The notes under the pieces are model-generated. The model had not been told where the DNA came from and made no database searches. It was given only the letters and a program-made list of their open reading frames with translations. Shown here in pieces: positions 25,619 through 35,121 of a stretch of DNA of 64,000 bases (position 1 is the first letter of the stretch; each line of letters opens with the position of its first letter). The DNA lies in contig NZ_CP089981.1 of NCBI RefSeq assembly GCF_021389975.1, positions 5,791,501-5,855,500 on the forward strand, in the 5' to 3' direction. The DNA comes from Fulvivirga ulvae. Its GTDB lineage: Bacteria > Bacteroidota > Bacteroidia > Cytophagales > Cyclobacteriaceae. Made by a program: the position numbers and the translations under genes.

Positions 25619-26515
25619 ATGCGTTCAAACAAAACACTTTGGAGCACGGTATGTGTGCTCCTACTACTCAGCGGCTCACAGGTTATGTCTCAGGAGATCA
25701 AACTTGCCGGTTTCAGTTTTACCAGGTTTCCGGGTGCTGCCGTGAAAGGCTCACCACTAAACCGGGAAATTGAGGTGAATGAATACAATTTCTTTGTCAA
25801 CTTCCCAAAACGACTTGAAGATGAAAAGACGGTTCTAATCAACGGGCTTCAGTACAAGCTAATAACTCCTTTCGCCGACAATGATGTTACAATCGGAATT
25901 GATGGGCAAAATCTTCATTTGGTTTGTTATCGGTTGACCGTATTACGCGCGCTATCGAATAATTGGAGCCTATTTGTTTCGCTGAGCCCTACGCTATCTT
26001 CGACATTTAACACAAGGCTCGAAAAGGAGGATTTTCTTTTCAATGGCATTTTACATTTTGTCAAGAAAAAGTCTGATCACTTCTCGTATGGAGGAGGGAT
26101 TGCCCTCACAGCCAGGTTTGGTAATTCTATCCCTATTCCGACAGTACAATTAACTTACAAATCGGAAAAGGGAAAGCTGCAGGTATTTCTGCCACGTCAC
26201 ATCACATATGATCGTTATTTTGGAAAACTCACCGCAGGATTAAAAGTGGAAGTTGACGGCTCATTATACAATGTTAATTATACAAGAATCAGCCCTCCGG
26301 ATGAGCTGCAGCCGGTCAATAAAGTAGGATACACCAGGGTCATATTTGGTCCTCATATAAATTATCGCGTAGGAAAGTTCATTCAATTAGAAGCCTCTGG
26401 TGGCATGACAGCAGGGCAAAGTGTGGAGCTTCAAAGTGAACTGTTTTCGGATGACAAGTATGATGTTGACAATGGAGCTTTCCTGCGATTTGGAATTTCG
26501 ATATTACCCCCCTAA
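25619..26515 (+). CDS. Outer-membrane beta-barrel protein (DUF6268-like)
   Basis: A 298-aa exported protein. The signal peptide is at 1-24 (LWSTVCVLLLLSGSQVMSQ). Amphipathic strands with YGGGIALTARFG, VQLTYKSEKGKLQVFLP and FGKLTAGLKVEVDG resemble the DUF6268 barrel family of Bacteroidota, often found beside efflux operons. The ATG at 25619 starts the signal peptide 8 nt after the pump stop, so it belongs to the same operon; an earlier in-frame start at 25496 lies inside the pump gene. It may be a regulator-dependent barrel or an assembly partner. Confidence 0.7.
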   Translation: MRSNKTLWSTVCVLLLLSGSQVMSQEIKLAGFSFTRFPGAAVKGSPLNREIEVNEYNFFVNFPKRLEDEKTVLINGLQYKLITPFADNDVTIGIDGQNLHLVCYRLTVLRALSNNWSLFVSLSPTLSSTFNTRLEKEDFLFNGILHFVKKKSDHFSYGGGIALTARFGNSIPIPTVQLTYKSEKGKLQVFLPRHITYDRYFGKLTAGLKVEVDGSLYNVNYTRISPPDELQPVNKVGYTRVIFGPHINYRVGKFIQLEASGGMTAGQSVELQSELFSDDKYDVDNGAFLRFGISILPP

Positions 26516-26645
26516 AAAAAACAATAACTAACAGACTAATAAAATGAGCATAAACTTTAGGCATCCTAAATTATATACCAACCAGGTATGAATAAAGTTT
26601 ATCAGAATTCCAGGCATGTAGCCTATTAGAGATAAACATATACAC

Positions 26646-27668
26646 ATGAAACATTTGATTCTTACAGCAATTATTGCAATACCCGGCATACTCAATAGTC
26701 AGTCATTGAGTGATCTTTACAAAAAGGTAAGTCCGAGTGTGGTAGTCATCCAGACGAAGGAAGAGATTGAGCATTCTGACGGACAGGTAAGCTATATGGG
26801 GTCACAAGGATCCGGAGTACTTATTTCAAGTCAGGGAGAAATTCTGACAGCTGCTCATGTGGTAAACAATGCTGAGCATATAACCGTGATCTTTCATGAC
26901 GGGAAGAAGTTCCCCGCAAAAGTGATACGATTGGCTACTGTAGCTGATGTAGCACTTATCAAACTGGTCTATTTCGACAACCAGTATCCGGTTGCCGAAT
27001 TGGGAGATTCAGATCTTGCAGATGTAGGGGATGATGTATTTATAATTGGCGCACCTTTTGGACTGGAGCACTCGCTTTCTAAAGGAATAATCAGTGGAAA
27101 AAGCATTGAAAAGACGCGAATGGAAGGATTTACTTTTGCCGAATTTTTCCAGACTGATGCAGCCATTAATCATGGGAATTCCGGAGGACCCATGTTCAAT
27201 AGCAAAGGAGAAGTTATCGGCCTTGTCAGCTACATAGTTAGCGAGTCTGGAGGATTTGACGGAATAGGTTTTGCTGCCACGATCAATGTAACCAAACAAT
27301 TGGTGGTGGATAGTGATAAGAGAAGGTGGACCGGGATTAATGGAGTCCTTGTAGATAAAGAATTGGCGAAATTATTAAATGTGCCTCAACCAGGCGGCAT
27401 ATTAATTCAAAGTGTGGTGGCATTGTCTCCGGCTTTCATGGCCAATCTAAAAGGTGGAAATGTGCCACTCCGCATAGGTGATCAAGAAATTAATATAGGA
27501 GGTGATATTATTTTAGAAGTAAACGATATACCCATTATCTCGGAGGAAAATATCATAACATTTTTCAAATCCACCTACCTCATGGAAAAAGAAGAGCGGA
27601 ATTCTTTCAAACTAAAGATCTTAAGGGCTGGAAAGGTGCAAGAGGTGATATTACAATTTGCTGAATAG
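26646..27668 (+). CDS. Deg/HtrA-like S1C serine protease
   Basis: A 340-aa exported trypsin-like protease. A signal peptide covers 1-19. The catalytic triad is His71 (TAAHVV), Asp101 (VADVALIKL) and Ser179 (HGNSGGP). The C-terminal part (about 230-335; ILIQSVVALSPAFMANLKGG...GGDIILEVNDIPI) is a PDZ domain of the HtrA type. Only one PDZ is present, against two in DegP, so it is closer to DegS in layout but without a clear TM anchor. It is likely a periplasmic quality-control protease. Its gene lies 130 bp beyond the efflux operon and is the last intact gene before the tRNA remnant. Confidence 0.92.
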   Translation: MKHLILTAIIAIPGILNSQSLSDLYKKVSPSVVVIQTKEEIEHSDGQVSYMGSQGSGVLISSQGEILTAAHVVNNAEHITVIFHDGKKFPAKVIRLATVADVALIKLVYFDNQYPVAELGDSDLADVGDDVFIIGAPFGLEHSLSKGIISGKSIEKTRMEGFTFAEFFQTDAAINHGNSGGPMFNSKGEVIGLVSYIVSESGGFDGIGFAATINVTKQLVVDSDKRRWTGINGVLVDKELAKLLNVPQPGGILIQSVVALSPAFMANLKGGNVPLRIGDQEINIGGDIILEVNDIPIISEENIITFFKSTYLMEKEERNSFKLKILRAGKVQEVILQFAE

Positions 27669-27705
27669 TGGAAGAGTTTTGATCATCATTAGAAGGGTTT
27701 CACAC

Positions 27706-27746
27706 TCATAACCCGAAGTTCGCAGGTTCGGGTCCTGCTCCCGCTA
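27706..27746 (+). pseudogene. 3' half of a tRNA (Met-like remnant)
   Basis: TCATAACCC (anticodon-arm remnant with CAT) is followed by a perfect T-arm GCAGG-TTCGGGT-CCTGC (27722-27738), acceptor strand TCCCGCT and discriminator A (27746). No matching 5' half (it would need AGCGGGA-like sequence and a D-arm) exists upstream. Its end, TCGCTACTATT-like, matches that of the intact tRNA-Met at 16346, and it keeps its own terminator. It looks like the att-type remnant left by site-specific insertion at a tRNA. Confidence 0.75.
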
Positions 27747-27754
27747 CTATTAAG

Positions 27755-27780
27755 AAGGCAATCAGTAATGGTTGCCTTTT
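27755..27780 (+). terminator. Terminator of the severed tRNA
   Basis: AAGGCAA pairs with TTGCCTT across a 10-nt loop and runs into T residues, 8 nt after the tRNA 3' end. This is the layout seen after the intact tRNA-Met. Confidence 0.75.
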
Positions 27781-27810
27781 TGTATTGATTATCAGGTACT
27801 TACAATAATT

Positions 27811-27824
27811 AAAAAGTTCGAGAA
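27811..27824. repeat. 14-nt direct repeat, left copy
   Basis: AAAAAGTTCGAGAA at 27811-27824 is identical to 37419-37432. The two copies bracket the metal-resistance block; GTTCGA is the T-loop core of a tRNA, as expected of an att site. Confidence 0.5.
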
Positions 27825-27951
27825 ATTATTGTCAAATATTTTAAAAGAGCTATATTCCTTTTCCTTTAAAGTCTATTAATCAGCGGCTTAACGCAAGTTC
27901 GATTCCCTGCCACGCATTTAATATTTTTTATTACCATATTCTAAAGAAAAA

Positions 27952-28155
27952 ATGAACATGCAAAACGGAAAGAAAAAACATAATGTAACTCCAGACAGAA
28001 TAAGGGCAAAAAAGTAATTTTCACATCTAACTGAAGATGAGGCGTTGGAGATGATCCGTCAGATGGAGCGGCTTTCAGAAATTGTGTTAAGGCATGTGCT
28101 TTCGGAGATGAGCAGGACTGATGGTCACGATGTTGAAGGAGAAATTTTCAAGTAA
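27952..28155 (+). pseudogene. Small gene with an in-frame stop (mobile-element type)
   Basis: A single 68-codon frame from the ATG at 27952 is interrupted by TAA at 28015-28017. It reads KKKHNVTPDRIRAKK, stop, then FSHLTEDEALEMIRQMERL and LRHVLSEMS to the TAA at 28153. The pattern (TPDRIRA... LTEDEA... M.RL..I) resembles short proteins found beside mobile elements and integrases in Bacteroidota. The nonsense codon falls between the two halves. It lies just inside the left border of the metal block. A -35/SD context is not clear. Confidence 0.6.
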
Positions 28156-28223
28156 GCCTTGCCACTAATCATTCTTTAAGTTGGTTAAACGCTTTTGCTA
28201 CTGTAGGCGATGCGTCAATGCTT

Positions 28224-28946
28224 TCATTTAATTTTTAGCGCCACATCCAGGCGATGAGCAACGTTATCCCAGTTAATGATATCCATAACACAATCCACAA
28301 ATTCGCCTCTGCGGTTGCGATAGGTCAGGTAGTAGGCATGCTCCCATACATCAATTACTAGTAGCGGAATGCACCCCCATTGTGTAAGCTTCTGATGATC
28401 GGCACAACCCAGTACGGTAAGACGATCGGTAAATGGCTGGTATGCCAGAATACCCCAGCCACTGGCTTCTACCGATTTGGTTACTTTGCCGAGTAAGGCT
28501 TTCAGGTTGTCCAGGGACTTGAAGCTCTTCTCTATATACTTCAGTAAAATTCCTTTCGGCTCCATTTTCCTGTTGGTGAGGTTAGTCCAGAAAATGGAAT
28601 GTAAAATATGGCTGGAAAAGTGATACGACAGCTTTCTTGTCCAGTGATCTACCATCTCATAGTTGTTCTCCATCATCGCCATATTAATCATTTCCAGATC
28701 TTTATTGGCTCCTTTTACGGCACCTCCATGATGAAAAGTATGGTGCAGGTGTAAAGTTTCTTCGTCCATACAGGGTTCAAGGAAGTTATTGGCGTAGGGT
28801 AATGGCGCCTGTACGAATTTTCCGTTCTCATCCATGAGTTTATCAATTCCACCCTGCTCCACACTTTGTGCAAGCACACTGGATGTTGGCAGTATAGATG
28901 CCCCACCGATGATCACTGAGTTTTGAATGAATTTTCTGCGTTCCAT
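28224..28946 (-). CDS. Secreted Fe/Mn superoxide dismutase
   Basis: A 240-aa superoxide dismutase of the Fe/Mn family. The N-terminus (MERRKFIQNSVIIGGASILPTSSVLA) is a twin-arginine signal, so the enzyme is exported, unlike cytoplasmic SodA/SodB. The metal ligands align as His68 (HHTFHH), His116 (ILHSIFW), Asp198 and His202 (VIDVWEHAYY). The active-site Tyr/Gln neighbourhood (SGWGILAYQPF) is present. The gene starts 18 nt after chrA and is probably in its operon. It should protect the envelope from superoxide made during metal or chromate stress. Metal preference cannot be read with certainty. Confidence 0.95.
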   Translation of the reverse strand: MERRKFIQNSVIIGGASILPTSSVLAQSVEQGGIDKLMDENGKFVQAPLPYANNFLEPCMDEETLHLHHTFHHGGAVKGANKDLEMINMAMMENNYEMVDHWTRKLSYHFSSHILHSIFWTNLTNRKMEPKGILLKYIEKSFKSLDNLKALLGKVTKSVEASGWGILAYQPFTDRLTVLGCADHQKLTQWGCIPLLVIDVWEHAYYLTYRNRRGEFVDCVMDIINWDNVAHRLDVALKIK

Positions 28947-28964
28947 GGGTAAATGTTTTAAAGG

Positions 28965-30335
28965 TTAGAGAATTAGAAGTTTTACCAGCAGCCCCAGCAC
29001 CATGCAAAGGCCAATGGTTCTAAGCATATCCAGTTTAAACCCAAAATAAGCTACACAAGCCGCTACTGTAATACCTGCCACCCCTATATCTATTGAGGCC
29101 AGGTCCGGAATAAGTAAACGCATACCATAGAATGATCGCTCTTCGATTGTTTTGAAAATCGTATTGAGAGAAAACCAAATGCCGAGATTAAGCACTACAC
29201 CCACCACCGCTGCAGTTATGGAGGAGAGTGCGGTACTCAGGTTTTTATTATTTCTTAAACTTTCGATATAAGGCGCTCCGAGAAATATAAAAAAGAAACA
29301 GGGAATAAAAGTTACCCAAGTCACAAGAAATGAAGCCAATACACCTGCCACCACGGGATCAAGCATGCCGGGATTTCTGAAAGCCCCCATAAAGCCTACG
29401 AATTGAACCACCTGGATGAGCGGCCCCGGTGTTGTTTCTGCCATCCCCAGGCCATCAAGCATTTCACCGGGTTGCAACCAGCCAAACGTTTCCACTGCCT
29501 TTTGAGAAATGTATGCCAGCACTGAATAAGCCCCTCCAAAGGTGACCACGGCGGCCTGACTGAAAAACAGGCTCTCCTTTGTGAAGATGTTCTCCAATCC
29601 CAGGACAGTGGCAAGTAAAATAATTGGAACAAACCATAGTAATAGCCAAAAGATGGCTGTCTTCAAACTTTTGGACAGGGATGGTTTGTCGGTAGTAATA
29701 AGTGCATCTATCAGGCCCTCTCCGGAATTGTCAACTGCTTTGTGACCTCTAATAACATAAAACTTTTCCTCACTGATTTTTCCACCGATAAAGCCAATAA
29801 GCGCGGCACCAACAACAATAATGGGGAAAGCCACCTCAAAAAAGAAGATAGCAATAAAGGAGAGAATGGCGATGGCAACCATCACCTCATTTTTCAGTGC
29901 CTTTTTGCCGATTTTGATCACTGCTCCAACCACAATAGCCAGTACCGCCGGCTTAATACCATAAAATATAGCCTCTACTATAGCCACATCTTTCCAAAGG
30001 GCGTAAAGTATGCTCAGCAGCAGAATAGAGAGAAACCCGGGCAATACGAACAGGCCACCTGCAACAATACCACCTCTGCGACCATGTAAAAGCCAGCCAA
30101 TGTAGGTGGCCAATTGCTGAGCCTCTGGCCCGGGAAGCAGCATGCAATAATTCAAAGCATGCAGGAAACGGTTTTCACCTATCCATTTTTTTTCTTCCAC
30201 CAGGAACCTGTGCATAACGGCAATCTGACCTGCCGGTCCGCCAAAACTATGTAAAGCGACTTTTATCCACACATTCAAAGCTTCCCGGAAGCTCGGTAGA
30301 GTCATCTTGGGAGTGACTGAAGTATTCATGATCAA
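28965..30335 (-). CDS. chrA: Chromate efflux transporter (ChrA)
   Basis: A 456-aa inner-membrane protein of the CHR family. Two homologous halves are visible: each opens with a conserved Gly-rich loop (residues 20-60, ALHSFGGPAGQIAVMH and LNYCMLLPGPEAQQLATYIGW; about 235-285, FFSQAAVVTFGGAYSVLAYISQ and LDGLGMAETTPGPLIQVVQF), with some 10-12 TM helices. ChrA exports chromate from the cytoplasm. It lies between the CusA-type pump (165 nt away) and the exported SOD, all on the minus strand, which suits chromate and oxidative-stress defence. A start at 30335 or 30329 is possible. Confidence 0.93.
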   Translation of the reverse strand: MIMNTSVTPKMTLPSFREALNVWIKVALHSFGGPAGQIAVMHRFLVEEKKWIGENRFLHALNYCMLLPGPEAQQLATYIGWLLHGRRGGIVAGGLFVLPGFLSILLLSILYALWKDVAIVEAIFYGIKPAVLAIVVGAVIKIGKKALKNEVMVAIAILSFIAIFFFEVAFPIIVVGAALIGFIGGKISEEKFYVIRGHKAVDNSGEGLIDALITTDKPSLSKSLKTAIFWLLLWFVPIILLATVLGLENIFTKESLFFSQAAVVTFGGAYSVLAYISQKAVETFGWLQPGEMLDGLGMAETTPGPLIQVVQFVGFMGAFRNPGMLDPVVAGVLASFLVTWVTFIPCFFFIFLGAPYIESLRNNKNLSTALSSITAAVVGVVLNLGIWFSLNTIFKTIEERSFYGMRLLIPDLASIDIGVAGITVAACVAYFGFKLDMLRTIGLCMVLGLLVKLLIL

Positions 30336-30499
30336 ATATAGCTTAGCAAACGCTTGGATACATCAGTTGCTAATGGAAAATAAAAACTTTAATTGGTGTG
30401 CTGACCTTTTATACTTAGGGTGGAAAAACTGATCGGAGAAGCTGAGACGAAAAGGGAAAATGCCAGACCAACCGAAACAGGTTGATCTGGCTTGTAATA

Positions 30500-33400
30500 T
30501 TATTTATCTGTGACCAGGCGATATACACATGGAATAACAACCAGGTTGAGCAATGTAGCCGATAATAGTCCCCCTAGAATAACCACGGCCATAGGACTTT
30601 GGATCTCATTGCCCGGTTCACCACCTTTCAAAGCAAGCGGAATCAAGGCCAGCCCGGTTGTGAAAGCCGTCATAAGTATAGGATTCAATCTGTCCAATGC
30701 CCCGGTTTTGAGCAATTGAACTCCTTGTAAACCTTCTTTCCGCAAGTCCTCATACCGAGATACCAGCAAGATGCCGTTACGAGTAGCTATACCAAACAAG
30801 CTGATAAAGCCAATGGTCGCAGCTATGCTGATAATTCCTGATGTAAAATACACAATCAAAATACCACCAATCAATGCCAGTGGCAAATTGATCAATACAA
30901 TAAAGGACAGCTTCACATCCTGAAACTCAAAATAGAGCAACAAAAAAATGATGAGAATAGCTACCACCGTAGTGATGAGCAACAATTGAGAAGCCTTGGC
31001 TTCACTTTCAAACTGACCTCCATACTCTACCCGATAGCCTTCAGGAAGATCTATATTTGCTTCAACAATCTGTTGAATTTCATTCACCACTCCACGCAAA
31101 TCACGGCTTTGAACGTTGGCTGCTACAACGATCTTACGCTTCACATCCTCTCTTGAAATGGTATTAGGTGAACTTACGGAACTCACCTCTGCCAGCTGAT
31201 CCAAAGTAATTTCCCCTCCATTTGGCAGGGCAATCAGGGCATGCTGTATAGCCTCTATACTATTTCTTGATTCCTCTTGAAAGCGCACTATCAAATCAAA
31301 ATATTGCTGCCCTTCATAAATTTCTCCTGCCTTTTCCCCTGCAAAGGCAATGTCCACCTGTCCCATCAAATCACCTACAGTCATGCCATAGGCAACCAGC
31401 ATTTGCCTTTTCGGAGTAATACGAATTTGTGGCACCTCTATCTGTTGATCCACAGCCACATCGGCAATACCATCAATGGATTTGATATTGGTTTCAACGC
31501 TTTTACCTAACTCAAACAATCGCTGCAAATCATCGCCAAATATCTTAATGGCAATATTGGCACGAGTACCTGAAAGCATGTGATCAATTCGGTGCGCTAT
31601 AGGTTGCCCCAAGGTGATATTCACTCCAGGCACCACACTAAGTTTAGTTCGCACTTCTTCAAAAAATTGCTCTTTAGACTTTCCATCCAATGTAAAAGGC
31701 ACATCTATTTCAGCAGCATTTACGCCTTGAGCATGTTCATCCAGTTCAGCACGTCCGGTTCTGCGAGTGACTATATCCACCTCAGGCATGTCTAACAACA
31801 GTTGCTCTATCAACTGACCGTTTTTGTTGCTTTCTTCCAAGGACATACCAGGAACACCCACAGCACTAATTACCAAAGAACCTTCATTGAACTCAGGCAG
31901 GAAACTACGACCTAATTGCGTTAGCAAAACCAAACTGATCACGAAAGCCCCAACCGTCAATCCAATTACCATTTTTGGAAATTTCAGGACTCGCTCCAAA
32001 GTACTTGCATAGCGCGCTTGAAGCCAACGTTCTACCTTGGTTCCTTCCGCTTGCTTATTCAATACCTTTTCGCTTTTTAGCAAATAGGAACAGAGCACAG
32101 GAGTTACCGTCACCGCCACAATAAGGGAAGTCAATACCGAAGTAATAAACGCTATCCCAAGTGGTTGTAGCAATCGGCCTTCCATTCCACTCAGGAAAAA
32201 CAAAGGAACAAACGACACGATAATGATGAGTGTCGCAATGATGATGGAGCTTCGAATTTCTACCGAAGCATCTTTTACCACAGTAAGCACGGGTAATTGT
32301 TCAACTTTTGGTTTCCGGATATTTTCCCGCAACCGCTTAAATACATTCTCCACATCAATGATGGCATCATCTACCAAAGCACCAATCGCAATGGCCATAC
32401 CGCCCAAACTCATCGTGTTGATGGTATAGCCCAGCAGCTTCAACACAATAATGGAGACCAATAAGGACACGGGAATAGCCACCAAAGAAATAACCGTAGT
32501 TCGCCAATTCATCAGAAAAACAAACAACACGATCAATACAAAGAATGCACCTTCCAATAAGGTCTGATTCAGGTTATCAATGGATGCTTCAATGAAATTG
32601 GCCTGACGGAAAATGTGGCTTTTGATTTCCACACTTTTAGGTAAAGTATGATTCAAATCCGCAATCGCTTCATCCAATCGTTCAGTCAACTCTAGAGTAT
32701 TCACATCCGGTTGCTTGGAAATGGTCAGGATCACTGCAGGAGCGGCATTCAACGAGCCGTCACCAATCTTATCAGCCGTACCAACCTGAACGTCTGCCAC
32801 ATCCTTGACTTTAATTGTCTGTCCATTTACATTTTTGACAACAGCCTCTTCAAGATGTTCTACCGAATAGGCTCTTCCACTTCCTTTAATGATGTACTGA
32901 TTGCCATATTCATTCAAAAATCCACCCGGAGCATTCATGTTACTTTCCTGCACCTTTTCTAAAAGCTCACCAAGGCTCACATCATAGTATTTCAGCTTTT
33001 CAGGATTTGCTAAGACCTGATACTGTTTATAATCACCACCAATTACAATCACATTGGCAATTCCGCCGATCGATTTGATTCTAGGGCGGATGGTCCAGTC
33101 AGCAAGGGTTCGCAGTTCCATAGGAGACAAACTATCCGAACTAACACCCAATAACATCACTTCACCCATGATGGAAGAAATGGGTGCCATTGTGGGCGTA
33201 CCCACACCGGAAGGCAGGTTTTCACGCACCATTGGGATGCGTTCACTCACAATTTGTCTTGCCCTGTAAATGTCCGTTCCCCAATCAAACTCAACCCAAA
33301 CGATGGAAATTCCGGCAGCAGATGACGAACGGATTCTCCGCACATTCGGAGAACCATTCATGGCTGTTTCCAATTGGTAGGTCACCAGCTTCTCCACCTC

Positions 33401-33577
33401 TTCGGACTCCATGCCATGCGCTTCTGTCAGGATCGTAACCGTTGGAGCAGTCAGATCCGGAAATACATCCACGTTCATGTTTCGGGCAATGTACAAGCCT
33501 GCCACACTGAGCGCCACCGCTCCCAATAACACCATCAATCGGTTTTGTAGTGAAATCGATAATATCTTATTCAACAT
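30500..33577 (-). CDS. Heavy-metal efflux RND permease (CusA/CzcA family)
   Basis: A 1025-aa inner-membrane pump of the HME-RND class. TM4 carries the motif MAIAIGALVDDAIIDVENVFKR with the paired acidic residues of metal pumps, and the N-terminus (NMNVDVFPDLTAPTVTILTEAHGMESEEVEKLVTYQLE) and C-terminus (IGFISLFGIATRNGILLVSRYEDL) are classic for CusA/CzcA. The periplasmic cleft and two sets of six TM helices are complete. It is 12 nt downstream of the adaptor gene. The metal (Cu/Ag or Zn/Co/Cd) cannot be set from sequence alone, although the His-rich partners point to Zn, Cu or Ni. Confidence 0.97.
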   Translation of the reverse strand: MLNKILSISLQNRLMVLLGAVALSVAGLYIARNMNVDVFPDLTAPTVTILTEAHGMESEEVEKLVTYQLETAMNGSPNVRRIRSSSAAGISIVWVEFDWGTDIYRARQIVSERIPMVRENLPSGVGTPTMAPISSIMGEVMLLGVSSDSLSPMELRTLADWTIRPRIKSIGGIANVIVIGGDYKQYQVLANPEKLKYYDVSLGELLEKVQESNMNAPGGFLNEYGNQYIIKGSGRAYSVEHLEEAVVKNVNGQTIKVKDVADVQVGTADKIGDGSLNAAPAVILTISKQPDVNTLELTERLDEAIADLNHTLPKSVEIKSHIFRQANFIEASIDNLNQTLLEGAFFVLIVLFVFLMNWRTTVISLVAIPVSLLVSIIVLKLLGYTINTMSLGGMAIAIGALVDDAIIDVENVFKRLRENIRKPKVEQLPVLTVVKDASVEIRSSIIIATLIIIVSFVPLFFLSGMEGRLLQPLGIAFITSVLTSLIVAVTVTPVLCSYLLKSEKVLNKQAEGTKVERWLQARYASTLERVLKFPKMVIGLTVGAFVISLVLLTQLGRSFLPEFNEGSLVISAVGVPGMSLEESNKNGQLIEQLLLDMPEVDIVTRRTGRAELDEHAQGVNAAEIDVPFTLDGKSKEQFFEEVRTKLSVVPGVNITLGQPIAHRIDHMLSGTRANIAIKIFGDDLQRLFELGKSVETNIKSIDGIADVAVDQQIEVPQIRITPKRQMLVAYGMTVGDLMGQVDIAFAGEKAGEIYEGQQYFDLIVRFQEESRNSIEAIQHALIALPNGGEITLDQLAEVSSVSSPNTISREDVKRKIVVAANVQSRDLRGVVNEIQQIVEANIDLPEGYRVEYGGQFESEAKASQLLLITTVVAILIIFLLLYFEFQDVKLSFIVLINLPLALIGGILIVYFTSGIISIAATIGFISLFGIATRNGILLVSRYEDLRKEGLQGVQLLKTGALDRLNPILMTAFTTGLALIPLALKGGEPGNEIQSPMAVVILGGLLSATLLNLVVIPCVYRLVTDK

Positions 33578-33589
33578 AACTTTAACCTT

Positions 33590-35101
33590 TTAATGTGCAT
33601 GACCATGAGCAGGTGCTTGTCCTGACATAGAAGCCATCTTAACCTGATATGCTCCCTTAGTCACTACAACTTCACCCAATGACAAGCCATTGATAATTTC
33701 CACTTCACTGCCGTTTCGCTTGCCAAGCGTTACATTCCTACGTTCAAAACTTTCACCTGTTAATTGAACAATCACAGAATAATTACCGTAATCCTCCATC
33801 AAACAGGAAATCGGAACAACCAGACCTTCAATAGCAGTTCCAACAGCCAATTGGGCTTCTGTAAAACTGCCTTCAGGCATTTCCACTCCTTCATTTACTT
33901 CAGCAAATACAGAGATCAAAGGCTGACTAGCTTCTACTTCTTTTCCAACCGACAAGATTTTACCGCCATTTGCTTTCAGATTAGACCATTTCCCAGTACC
34001 TGGCTGATACCAAATATTTTGAATGTTTTGAAGTTCCATACTGTAAGAAGGACTTACCTGTACTTCGAGCAAACTACTTTTATGACTTGTTACTGTCACT
34101 AAAGCATCTCCCTGATTAGCAAACCCGCCATTCACTGCCTGAATAGATTTGATAAAACCACTCATAGGAGCTATAATTTGCTTTCCGCCACTACTGTAAC
34201 CACTGCTCAACGTTTCGTAGTTGGTCTTAGCCACCAGGTACTTTTGCTCAACCTGCTCAAATTCAGCCTTAGGCACAATCTTCGACTCGTACAGTTCCTT
34301 TTTTCGCTCGTATTCTGATTTGGCTTGTTTATACTCCGCCTTGGCTTTTTGTATCTCTGCACTCAGGTTATTGGAAGTCAGTCCAGCACTACTTATTGTC
34401 ATGAGTACCTGCCCCTTCTTAACACTACTGCCTTCTGTCAAAACACCCGAACTAAAGTTCACTCGGCCACTTGCAGGAGCAACTAAGGTTTGATAATCAG
34501 CAGGAGCAACTTTCCAAATACCCGAAGTAGGAATGGTTTGATATACTTCCTTCTTCACTACATGAGCAGTTTGAAATTCCATCTTCCAGGCTTGCTCTTT
34601 CAGGAAAGTAATGGCATTGCCATTTTCTTCCTCACTGCTTAAAGCTTTTTCGGCCTCTTCTACAGAAGCAAAAACAGGAATATCATTCAATACAATTCGA
34701 TCCGAATAGGCAGGAGTTTTTAAATCAAAAACGAGTTGGTACGTACCCGCTTCCTTGGGTTGTAAAGATGGACCAAAGATGCCCGGAGAAGAAGGTGCAT
34801 CCACCGAATGGCGAATACCTTTATCTCCTTTGATCAAACTCACTGTTACACTTCCTTCCCTTACGGGTTGATGACCATTCAGCATGGTAAAGTGTGCCGC
34901 AAATCGACTTGCTTCACCCACTACCAAAGCAGGAAACTCTACAAACAATTCCGTTTGGTCTGTCCAAACTGTAAAATCCACCGTTGGCTTACCGTCACTC
35001 GCATGCGAATGACCACCCTCCTCGTCATGTGGATGTCCATGATCTTCAGTTGATTGGCACGAAAACACCATCAACAAAAGCAATACTATTATATATCGCA
35101 T
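33590..35101 (-). CDS. Metal efflux adaptor lipoprotein (CusB/CzcB type)
   Basis: A 503-aa periplasmic adaptor. The signal ends in a lipobox FSC; a His-rich stretch (DHGHPHDEEGGHSHASDG) follows. Residues 45-150 form an extra N-terminal domain (VDFTVWTDQTELFVEFP...). Lipoyl (APASGRVNFSSGVLTEGSSVKKGQVLMTI), coiled-coil hairpin (KAKAEYKQAKSEYERKKELYES) and beta-barrel domains follow, and the protein ends GHAH. It links CusA to the outer channel, and the His runs should collect metal in the periplasm. The gene is 12 nt from the pump and 20 nt from the small His-rich lipoprotein. Confidence 0.93.
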   Translation of the reverse strand: MRYIIVLLLLMVFSCQSTEDHGHPHDEEGGHSHASDGKPTVDFTVWTDQTELFVEFPALVVGEASRFAAHFTMLNGHQPVREGSVTVSLIKGDKGIRHSVDAPSSPGIFGPSLQPKEAGTYQLVFDLKTPAYSDRIVLNDIPVFASVEEAEKALSSEEENGNAITFLKEQAWKMEFQTAHVVKKEVYQTIPTSGIWKVAPADYQTLVAPASGRVNFSSGVLTEGSSVKKGQVLMTISSAGLTSNNLSAEIQKAKAEYKQAKSEYERKKELYESKIVPKAEFEQVEQKYLVAKTNYETLSSGYSSGGKQIIAPMSGFIKSIQAVNGGFANQGDALVTVTSHKSSLLEVQVSPSYSMELQNIQNIWYQPGTGKWSNLKANGGKILSVGKEVEASQPLISVFAEVNEGVEMPEGSFTEAQLAVGTAIEGLVVPISCLMEDYGNYSVIVQLTGESFERRNVTLGKRNGSEVEIINGLSLGEVVVTKGAYQVKMASMSGQAPAHGHAH

Positions 35102-35121
35102 ATCAACTTTTAGGTTATAAA

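Noticed and set aside
27892..27920. Possible further tRNA 3' fragment (GCAAGTTCGATTCCCTGC then CACGCA)
   Set aside because: The T-stem has a mismatch and an 8-nt loop, and no acceptor partner is seen. It is suggestive, next to other remnants, but too weak to list as a feature.
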